A DNA stretch of 7,727 nt from Thiomicrospira sp. UBA5634 (GTDB lineage: Bacteria; Pseudomonadota; Gammaproteobacteria; Thiomicrospirales; Thiomicrospiraceae): positions 1 to 7,727 of the forward strand of contig DIJW01000007.1 of NCBI GenBank assembly GCA_002421475.1. Direction: 5' to 3'. Positions 1 to 5,643 of the stretch are shown here, one piece after another. A model generated the notes under the pieces. That model did no database searches. It saw only the letters and a list, made by a program, of their open reading frames with translations, and had not been told where the DNA came from. Numbering within the stretch: the first letter of the stretch is position 1; every line of letters starts with the position of its first letter. The translations under genes were made by a program, and so were the position numbers.

Positions 1-1594
1 GGTGCGTCCTGTCGTAGCGATGCAGCAAGCGATGCAAGAAGTGGTGCGTACGGGTCAATTTGATAAACAAGTGCGGGTTCTAAATCGTGACGAAATTGGT
101 TTATCGGTTGAAGCGTTAAACAACTTAATGAAATCCATGTCGAATGCGATTGGTGAGTCAAACACTACTATTAATGCCTTGGCACAAGGTGATTTCTCCA
201 AACGTATTACCGGCCAGTATGCCGGCGATTTAAATAAACTGAAAGAAGGCATTAACCATAGTGCCGATAACGTGACGGATGTCATGAATCAGTTAGGTCG
301 CGTAATGGAGTCGTTACGTAATGGTCAATTTGATATTCAGTTGCAAACGCAAGCGCAAGGTCAATATCGTCAAATGATTGATACCGCGATGGGCGCAATG
401 GCGGATATGAATCGTGTGATTCGTGACATCAATGCGATTATGGCGAAAGTAGCGCAAGGGCAATTTAATGACCGCGTTAAAGTGCAAGCAAACGGTGAAA
501 TGGATCACTTAAAGTCAGCGATTAACGATACGGTTGAAGTGCTGGAAAGTGTGATTGGTGACATTACTCAAGTAATGGATGCACAAACGCAAGGCGATTT
601 AACCCAATCTGTTACCACCGCTTGCGCCGGTCAGTTATTGCAGTTAAAAGATGCGATTAACTCAAATGCCGATAATTTGGGGCGCATTATTTCCGGTGCG
701 GTGAATAACGCTAATGTGGTTCATGGCGCGGCAGATGAAGTTTCGCGTGGTTCGCAAGATCTCAGTCAGCGTGTGCAAGAACAAGCGGCGGCATTGGAAG
801 AAACCTCCGCTACGATGGATGAAATGAACTCGGCGGTACAAAACAACACTCAAAACGCGGTAGAAGCCGCGCGTGTTGCGCGTGATGTACAGTCTAAAGC
901 CAACGAAGGGACCGGCGTGATGCAGCAAACGATTGCTGCGATGAACGCGATTCAAGAGTCGAGCCATAAGATTTCAGACATCGTTTCGTTAATTGACGGT
1001 ATTGCGTTCCAAACTAACTTGCTCGCTTTGAACGCCGCTGTAGAAGCAGCGCGTGCAGGTGATCACGGTCGTGGTTTTGCGGTCGTGGCAGGCGAAGTAC
1101 GTGCATTGGCACAAAAATCAGCTGAAGCCGCGAAAGATATTAAAACCTTGATTGACGAAAGCGTAAATCGTATTGATCAAGGCACTAAATTAGCTTCTGA
1201 ATCCGGTGAAGTGTTGCAAGGTATTACTAAAGCCGTTGAGCATGTCACCCAAATGGTAGATCACATTGCGCAGGCTTCACGTGAACAAGCGGAAGGTGTA
1301 AATCAAGTACATCGAGCGATTAGTGACATTGATCAGGTGACACAGCAAAACGCGGCATTGGTTGAAGAAACTTCAGCCGCAGCGGAAAGTTTGAGTGAAC
1401 AAGCCACCGAACTCACGCAAAACATGGCGTTCTTTAAAACAGGTCAAACAACTTCAAGTATGGCGGTCAGAAAAGCGTCAGCACCTAAAGCTTTGCCACC
1501 GGTAAAGTCAGCGGCGGAAAAGCAAAAATCGACAGCCAAACCAACGACGACTAAACCTGTTGTTGGTGATACTGAAGAATGGAGCGATTTCTAA
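1..1594 (+). CDS. Methyl-accepting chemotaxis protein, 5'-truncated by window edge, poly-HAMP
   Basis: This is the cytoplasmic part of a chemoreceptor that controls CheA through CheW. The frame is open from base 2 with no start; the GTG there is best read as an internal Val opening a HAMP domain (R-P-V-V-A-M). Numbering from that codon, five HAMP-like units fill about residues 1-228, with G-(D/Q)-(F/L) landmarks at 18, 63, 108, 153 and 198. The MCP signalling domain follows at about 229-480. Its hairpin tip at about 332-370 contains [18 protein letters not shown]. Likely methylation sites are the E-E pairs at 266-267 and 455-456. A linker of about 46 residues rich in Ala, Lys, Pro and Thr ends in EWSDF, which fits the xWxxF docking site for CheR/CheB. 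The sensor and membrane segments are outside the window, so the ligand is unknown. The stop codon overlaps the cheW start. Confidence 0.95.
   Translation, partial: VRPVVAMQQAMQEVVRTGQFDKQVRVLNRDEIGLSVEALNNLMKSMSNAIGESNTTINALAQGDFSKRITGQYAGDLNKLKEGINHSADNVTDVMNQLGRVMESLRNGQFDIQLQTQAQGQYRQMIDTAMGAMADMNRVIRDINAIMAKVAQGQFNDRVKVQANGEMDHLKSAINDTVEVLESVIGDITQVMDAQTQGDLTQSVTTACAGQLLQLKDAINSNADNLGRIISGAVNNANVVHGAADEVSRGSQDLSQRVQEQAAALEETSATMDEMNSAVQNNTQNAVEAARVARDVQSKANEGTGVMQQTIAAMNAIQESSHKISDIVSLIDGIAFQTNLLALNAAVEAARAGDHGRGFAVVAGEVRALAQKSAEAAKDIKTLIDESVNRIDQGTKLASESGEVLQGITKAVEHVTQMVDHIAQASREQAEGVNQVHRAISDIDQVTQQNAALVEETSAAAESLSEQATELTQNMAFFKTGQTTSSMAVRKASAPKALPPVKSAAEKQKSTAKPTTTKPVVGDTEEWSDF
1581..1584 (+). 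promoter_or_regulatory. Ribosome binding site (GGAG) for cheW inside the MCP 3' end
   Basis: GGAG lies nine bases before the ATG at 1594, a normal spacing. It supports 1594 rather than the in-frame ATG at 1579, which has no comparable purine-rich site upstream. The site sits in the last codons of the receptor gene, so ribosomes finishing the receptor would expose it. Confidence 0.6.
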
Positions 1595-2133
1595 TGGAGG
1601 GCGTGGCGCAGACTGCTGCCACGCAGGCTCATCAGCCTGTGATGGCAAGTAAAAAGGTAGATCAGTTTTTAACCTTCGTATTGGGTTCGGAAACTTATGG
1701 TATTGATATTTTGCGCGTACAAGAAATTCGCGGTTGGGAAAAAACCACCAACTTACCGGGTGTGCCGGATTATGTCAAAGGCGTAATCAACATTCGCGGT
1801 GCGGTGGTGCCGATTGTTGATTTACGCGAACGTTTTCATATTGGCAATGCCACTTATGACGAAAGCACCGTTGTGATCATTACCAAAATGGAAGCGGGTA
1901 ATACAGAAGAAAATCTGCAAAAAACCGTTGGTTTGGTTGTCGATGGTGTGAGTGATGTCGAAGATGTTGATGTGGCTTCATTACAAGCTGCCCCTTCATT
2001 TCAGTCAGGTGATCGCGTTAGTGATGAGTTTATTCAGGGTTTAGCCAGCCAAGCTGAAAAGATGGTGATTGTGTTAAACGTTGATAACCTGTTGCATCAA
2101 GGTGTGTTTCAAAAACTGAAACAGCCTGCATAA
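1594..2133 (+). CDS. cheW: Chemotaxis coupling protein CheW
   Basis: CheW is the cytoplasmic SH3-like adaptor that links CheA to receptor hairpin tips. The 179-residue product, close to the usual CheW length, closely follows the enterobacterial pattern: YGIDILRVQEIRGWE at about 35-49, then a segment at about 60-81 containing VKGVINIRG and VVPIVDLRERF. R68 in NIRG corresponds to the arginine that is important for CheW function in E. coli. VGLVVDGVSDV at 112-122 is another family landmark. About ten extra residues (near 98-110) sit before that block compared with the E. coli protein. The start at 1594 was chosen because its ATG shares a base with the receptor stop (TAATG) and has GGAG upstream; the ATG at 1579 would add only five residues. 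The overlap implies translational coupling with the receptor. A strong terminator follows, so this is the last gene of its operon. Confidence 0.96.
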   Translation: MEGVAQTAATQAHQPVMASKKVDQFLTFVLGSETYGIDILRVQEIRGWEKTTNLPGVPDYVKGVINIRGAVVPIVDLRERFHIGNATYDESTVVIITKMEAGNTEENLQKTVGLVVDGVSDVEDVDVASLQAAPSFQSGDRVSDEFIQGLASQAEKMVIVLNVDNLLHQGVFQKLKQPA

Positions 2134-2142
2134 GCGGTGTTG

Positions 2143-2190
2143 ATACCAGGCCTGGTGGTTGAAGCTGAGCACCAGGCCTGGTATTTTTTT
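2143..2190 (+). terminator. Strong intrinsic terminator after cheW
   Basis: ATACCAGGCCTGGT at 2143-2156 pairs perfectly with ACCAGGCCTGGTAT at 2171-2184, and G2157-C2170 adds one more pair. The loop is about 12 bases. Seven T residues at 2184-2190 follow directly. There is no matching A-tract on the other side, so it acts on the + strand only. Each arm also contains the self-complementary 12-mer ACCAGGCCTGGT (2145-2156 and 2171-2182). Confidence 0.93.
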
Positions 2191-2271
2191 ATTCTTAAAT
2201 TTACCTAATAATGGTTTGATTAAGGCTTAATTCATTTAGTCTTAATTCCGTAATCAGTTTTTTTGATTCAG

Positions 2272-2286
2272 GTATAAAAATTATAC
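2272..2286. repeat. Perfect short inverted repeat, possible operator
   Basis: GTATAA and TTATAC flank an AAA centre, giving a perfect 15-base dyad. It lies about 10 bases upstream of the candidate -35 box. A role as a regulator-binding site is inferred only from symmetry and place. In AT-rich DNA, dyads this short also arise by chance. Confidence 0.3.
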
Positions 2287-2296
2287 GATTATTGGC

Positions 2297-2325
2297 TTGA
2301 CCATTACGTTTATATCCACTAAAGT
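2297..2325 (+). promoter_or_regulatory. Candidate sigma70 promoter for the Aer-type receptor
   Basis: TTGACC (2297-2302, five of six match the -35 consensus) is followed after 17 bases by TAAAGT (2320-2325, four of six). Transcription would start near 2332 and give a leader of roughly 140 bases. This is the best-spaced pair I found in the gap, but the -10 is weak. A second possibility is TTGTGG at 2355-2360 with TATATT at 2377-2382. Confidence 0.3.
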
Positions 2326-2455
2326 AGCGGACTTTTAATCTTTAGGTAAGTAATTTGTGGTGAGTTTTTTTTAATATATATTTCTCTTAGCCTTTTAGCT
2401 CTGCCTCGTTTTAATCAAATTTTTTAGCTTGAACCCTTCATAAAGTTTCATCACC

Positions 2456-2460
2456 AAGGA
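2456..2460 (+). promoter_or_regulatory. Ribosome binding site (AAGGA) for the Aer-type receptor
   Basis: AAGGA lies ten bases before the ATG at 2471, a slightly long but usable spacing. It is the best match before this start and supports it. Confidence 0.55.
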
Positions 2461-2470
2461 TAGCTCGTTA

Positions 2471-3085
2471 ATGCGCACCAATTTACCGATCACACAAGTT
2501 GAACAATCAATACCTGAAAACGCCATTTTAAGTAGCACGACGGATTTAAAAGGTACGATTTTGTCCGCATCTGAGGACTTTGTTAAGGTGAGTGGTTTTT
2601 GTCGTGAGGAGTTAATTGGGCAACCGCATAATCTTTTACGTCACCCGGATGTGCCGGCAGCCGTGTTTGCAGATATGTGGGCAACATTAAAAAAAGGTAA
2701 AAGTTGGACGGCGATTGTTAAAAATCGTGCAAAAAATGGTGATCATTACTGGGTGCGGGCGAATGCATCGCCGGTAGAGGAAGATGGTCGTATCAGCGGT
2801 TATGTGTCGGTACGCACACCGGCGACAAGAGATGAAGTGCAAGCCGCTGAAGTTTTATATAAACATGTTGCGCAAGGAAAAACCTGTTTACAAGGCGGCG
2901 TGCCGCGTGCGGCGTCGGCATTAAAATGGGATATTTTCCGCCTCAAAGGCAGTTTAAATACCGCATTGTTGGTTTATGCCACCATTATTATGTTGATTGG
3001 CGCGCTGTTATTAGCCGGCGGCTTTTATTGGACACAAATTAAACCGATTGAACAACATGAATTGGAGCGTGAGCAGCTAAATTGA
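2471..3085 (+). CDS. Aer-type FAD-PAS sensor with first membrane helix (N-terminal part of a frame-split receptor)
   Basis: This 204-residue product carries an Aer-like PAS domain at about 15-118. The segment from [10 protein letters not shown] to DHYWVRAN closely follows E. coli Aer, and R57, H58, D60, W70 and N85 fall at the same numbers as conserved residues of the Aer FAD pocket. Aer reads redox or electron-transport state through FAD, so an aerotaxis or energy-sensing role is likely. A membrane helix lies at about 163-187, preceded by basic residues, which puts the PAS in the cytoplasm. The frame then stops at TGA (3083-3085) just after that helix, with no HAMP or signalling domain, so this piece alone could not signal. 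The next frame continues the protein from 3081, pointing to a frameshift after L203. It may be a mutated gene or a sequence error. Family assignment is strong; function of the short form is doubtful. Confidence 0.85.
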   Translation: MRTNLPITQVEQSIPENAILSSTTDLKGTILSASEDFVKVSGFCREELIGQPHNLLRHPDVPAAVFADMWATLKKGKSWTAIVKNRAKNGDHYWVRANASPVEEDGRISGYVSVRTPATRDEVQAAEVLYKHVAQGKTCLQGGVPRAASALKWDIFRLKGSLNTALLVYATIIMLIGALLLAGGFYWTQIKPIEQHELEREQLN

Positions 3086-3086
3086 C
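3079..3086 (+). other. Frameshift junction joining the two parts of the Aer-type receptor
   Basis: The upstream frame ends CTA-AAT-TGA; the downstream frame starts right after its own TAA (3078-3080) as ATT-GAC-AGT at 3081. Deleting one base of the AAA at 3079-3081 gives CTA-ATT-GAC (L-I-D) and one 1001-residue protein. The change needed is +1 (one extra base, or two missing). The run of only three A is too short for usual polymerase slippage or phase variation, so a point indel or sequence error is the simplest reading. Confidence 0.8.
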
Positions 3087-5477
3087 AGTCATATTAAAGG
3101 TAAGGCGGTAACGGTAACCGATTTAGCGGCAGCCTTCGCCGGATTTGAGGAGCTGTCGGCAGCATTAGGCGAGCAGGTTGAACGTCAAGTGGCGGTAGAA
3201 AAACTCAGCGGTCTGCGTGAGCATTTCGCCCGTATCAGTGATCATAAGAACCTTCGGGCGCAAGCATTTACCCTAGATAAAAAGTCTTTTATTAAGTCAT
3301 GGCAGCCGGAAAACTTTGGTGAAGCATTGTCCCTCCCTTTGTTAGATCAAGTTATGAGCCAGCGTAAAATTAGCGGTGGCATGTCACTAGATATGAATGG
3401 TTTAGGTATAGGAGTAACGGGTTATGCGCCGGTTTATCTGCAAGATCAACTGGCTGGGGCGATCTCCGTTACCGGTGGTTTGACATCGGTTCGCTTAGAG
3501 CTTAAAGCTTTAGGCTGGGATTGGGTGATGCTAGTTGATGAAAACGTCTTTCAAGGAAAAATGCCAGCTAGCCTGCAACAGAATAAAGTGTTTTCAGCCG
3601 GTTTTATACTGGCGCACAATAATTGGTTTGATGAAAAAAACGTCAGTTTTTTACAGCAAACCTTAGGCAAAATTCAAGCGCCTGAGAGCGCGCGTGCGCA
3701 ATTGGTGGATGACTTGGTTATTATTCAATTGCCGGCTTATAACGCGGAAGGAAAACTGATCGGGCAACATATTTTAATCCGTTCAGCCGCTGATATTCTG
3801 CAACAAATAGCCGATGCGACCCAGCAGGTAGTTTGGATGATTGTTGCGGTCATTGGATTAGTTGCGCTGATTGTGTTTATTTTGATGTTTATTGTTAAAC
3901 AACGTGCGATTAAACCTTTGGTGCAAATATCGCGCTCAATGCAACATATGAAACGCTGCGGGCGTTTTAACGAGCGTGTTACGCTGTTAGATCGTGGTGA
4001 TGAAATCAGTGATATTGCCAATGTTTACAATGACTTTGTCGGCAGTGTTCAACAAGCCTTAACCAATATTAACGATGTAATGTCGTCGGTTTCTCAAGGC
4101 AAACTGGATGTTGAAATCACAGCACCGTTCCAAGGTGACTTGGCGGTAATGAAGTCGTCTATTAATAACACTGTCAGCTCTGTGCGAGCCATTATGCGTG
4201 AGTTAGCCAAAGTAATGAACGGCATGAAAAATGGTGATTTTTCAACTGAAGTTCATGCTGAAGTGGATGGTGAGTTCTTGCAAATGGTTGAGGATATGAA
4301 ACAAACCATGCAAACCATTAATACGACTATCAATGGCATTGTCGCGGTGATGGATAAAATGAAAGCGGGTAAATTCCAACATCGGGTTGATGTCGAAGCG
4401 CAGGGCGATTTATTACGTCTAAAAGATGGCGTTAATGATTCGATGAATGCGTTAGAAAATGCCATGAAAGATATTACCCGAATTGTGGTTGCGCAATCGA
4501 ACGGTGATTTAACCCATAAAATTACCGAAACTTATCATGGTGAATTGCGCATTTTGAAAGAAGCGGTGAATACAACGGCAGATAAGTTAATAGAGGTGGT
4601 TTCGCAAGCAGTCATGGCCGCATCTATTGTCAGAACCGCCGCGGAAGAGGTATCACAAGGTTCGACCAGTTTAAGTCAGCGCGTACAAGAACAGGCTGCC
4701 GCGCTAGAACAAACGTCAGCAACGATGGATCAGATGAATGCGGCGGTACAAAACACCACTGAAAATGCACAACAAACGGCCAAAGTCGCGCAAGACGTGC
4801 AGCTTAAAGTAAATGATGGCGCGAAAGTAATGCAACAAACCATTGTGGCAATGAGTGCGATTCAGCAGTCGAGCCATAAAATTGCCGACATTGTGTCGTT
4901 AATCGACGGCATTGCATTCCAAACCAACTTGCTTGCTTTGAACGCAGCGGTAGAAGCGGCACGAGCAGGTGATCACGGTCGTGGGTTTGCGGTGGTGGCA
5001 GGCGAAGTACGTGCATTGGCACAAAAATCAGCCGAAGCGGCCAAAGATATCAAAACCCTGATTGACGAAAGCGTTACCCGTATTGATGAAGGTACGCGTT
5101 TGGCGACTCAATCTGGTGACGTGTTGGCTGAAATTAACCAATCAATTGATGGCGTCGCCGAAATGGTTAATCAGATTGCGAAAGCTTCGGCGGAACAATC
5201 TGAAGGTATTGGTCAAGTGCATAACGCGATTGCACAAATTGATGGTGTCACGCAGCAAAATGCCGCGTTGGTCGAAGAAACCTCGGCTGCATCAGAGAGT
5301 TTAAGTGAACAGGCAACAGATTTAAGTCACAATATGGCGTTTTTTAAAACCGGTCAGGATGGACAAGTGACGCGAAACTTAGCCGCAAATAATATTTCGA
5401 TAACGCAAAACAAACCGACTGAACGTTTAATAAATAAAACACGCCAACAAAATGACGTTGAGTGGAATGAGTTTTAA
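3081..5477 (+). CDS. Periplasmic sensor, TM2, five HAMPs and MCP signalling domain (C-terminal part of a frame-split receptor)
   Basis: The frame opens at 3081 without an ATG. The first possible start is GTG at 3189 with a poor ribosome site, and the coding signal clearly begins earlier, so this is the continuation of the gene at 2471. Numbering from 3189, the periplasmic part covers the first ~210 residues and resembles the double-Cache sensors of the dCache_3 type (SWQPENFG near 37-44, then GYAPVY near 78-83); this is recognised by pattern only. A membrane helix lies at about 213-236. Five HAMP units follow, with glycine landmarks at 258, 304, 349, 394 and 439. The MCP domain runs to about 720, its tip nearly identical to that of the receptor upstream of cheW. 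Likely modification pairs are E507-Q508 and E696-E697. A linker of about 38 residues ends in EWNEF, a CheR/CheB docking motif. Without the first membrane helix this piece would not insert correctly. Confidence 0.88.
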   Translation: MDSHIKGKAVTVTDLAAAFAGFEELSAALGEQVERQVAVEKLSGLREHFARISDHKNLRAQAFTLDKKSFIKSWQPENFGEALSLPLLDQVMSQRKISGGMSLDMNGLGIGVTGYAPVYLQDQLAGAISVTGGLTSVRLELKALGWDWVMLVDENVFQGKMPASLQQNKVFSAGFILAHNNWFDEKNVSFLQQTLGKIQAPESARAQLVDDLVIIQLPAYNAEGKLIGQHILIRSAADILQQIADATQQVVWMIVAVIGLVALIVFILMFIVKQRAIKPLVQISRSMQHMKRCGRFNERVTLLDRGDEISDIANVYNDFVGSVQQALTNINDVMSSVSQGKLDVEITAPFQGDLAVMKSSINNTVSSVRAIMRELAKVMNGMKNGDFSTEVHAEVDGEFLQMVEDMKQTMQTINTTINGIVAVMDKMKAGKFQHRVDVEAQGDLLRLKDGVNDSMNALENAMKDITRIVVAQSNGDLTHKITETYHGELRILKEAVNTTADKLIEVVSQAVMAASIVRTAAEEVSQGSTSLSQRVQEQAAALEQTSATMDQMNAAVQNTTENAQQTAKVAQDVQLKVNDGAKVMQQTIVAMSAIQQSSHKIADIVSLIDGIAFQTNLLALNAAVEAARAGDHGRGFAVVAGEVRALAQKSAEAAKDIKTLIDESVTRIDEGTRLATQSGDVLAEINQSIDGVAEMVNQIAKASAEQSEGIGQVHNAIAQIDGVTQQNAALVEETSAASESLSEQATDLSHNMAFFKTGQDGQVTRNLAANNISITQNKPTERLINKTRQQNDVEWNEF

Positions 5478-5509
5478 GTTGAAATAACACAGCATTATTG
5501 GCTGCTGTT

Positions 5510-5538
5510 TAAACAAACAGTTACTTAATTAATATAAC
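5510..5538 (+). promoter_or_regulatory. Candidate sigma70 promoter for the PAS-GGDEF-EAL gene
   Basis: TAAACA (5510-5515, four of six) and TATAAC (5533-5538, five of six) are 17 bases apart. Transcription would start near 5545, leaving a leader of about 100 bases. The 10-bp dyad at 5514-5544 covers the interval between the boxes and the -10, where a repressor site would be expected. The match is modest and the region AT-rich. Confidence 0.3.
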
Positions 5539-5544
5539 TGTTTG
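5514..5544. repeat. Perfect 10-bp inverted repeat in the spacer before the EAL gene
   Basis: CAAACAGTTA (5514-5523) is the exact reverse complement of TAACTGTTTG (5535-5544), with an 11-base AT-only-but-one loop that contains TTAATTAA. CTGTTT at 5505-5510 can instead pair with AAACAG at 5515-5520, so two hairpins compete for the same bases. No T-run follows, so it is a poor intrinsic terminator. An operator or leader switch is possible but unproven. Confidence 0.45.
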
Positions 5545-5643
5545 ATCTATCAGTATTTGTGATGGGGATTATGTTTGCGTTTTTCAGGACACGCACATAA
5601 GATAAATCGGGGCTTTTAAGAATCTTAGGTATTCGTATCAAAT

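Larger units (their letters stand above)
2191..2470. other. AT-rich intergenic region upstream of the Aer-type receptor
   Basis: About 280 bases without a credible gene on either strand. It contains a 6+1+6 dyad (2219-2231), a direct repeat CTTAATTC (2226-2233 and 2241-2248), a perfect dyad GTATAA-AAA-TTATAC (2272-2286), a possible sigma70 promoter (2297-2325), a T8 run near 2365-2372 and the ribosome binding site at 2456-2460. I see no RNA gene or known riboswitch. Confidence 0.7.

Noticed and set aside
2..4. GTG at base 2 as the true start of the first receptor
   Set aside because: It would begin inside a HAMP domain with no sensor or membrane helix and no room for a ribosome site; the gene continues beyond the left edge.
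662..967. Open frame of 101 codons on the minus strand inside the first receptor
   Set aside because: Antisense shadow of a strongly coding region; no recognisable protein and no ribosome site. The same applies to minus-strand frames near 55-508, 3737-4021, 4253-4465 and 4804-5022.
1579..1581. ATG at 1579 as the cheW start
   Set aside because: No purine-rich site upstream. The ATG at 1594 overlaps the receptor stop and has GGAG nine bases before it.
2441..2468. FliA (sigma28) promoter suggested by TAAAGTTT at 2441
   Set aside because: The -35-like octamer is perfect, but after 11 bases the sequence does not resemble GCCGATAA, and the start site would fall after the ribosome site.
3064..3086. 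Programmed +1 frameshifting like prfB at CTA-AAT-TGA-C
   Set aside because: The UGA-C context is similar, but there is no Shine-Dalgarno-like stimulator at the right distance and re-pairing of the Asn tRNA from AAU to AUU would be poor. An indel is simpler.
5062..5304. Open frame of 80 codons on the + strand inside the second receptor
   Set aside because: Out-of-frame shadow of the conserved MCP domain; its sequence has no recognisable family features.
5514..5550. Intrinsic terminator after the second receptor
   Set aside because: The 10-bp stem is AT-rich and is followed by TTTGATC, not a T-run, so termination would be weak at best.
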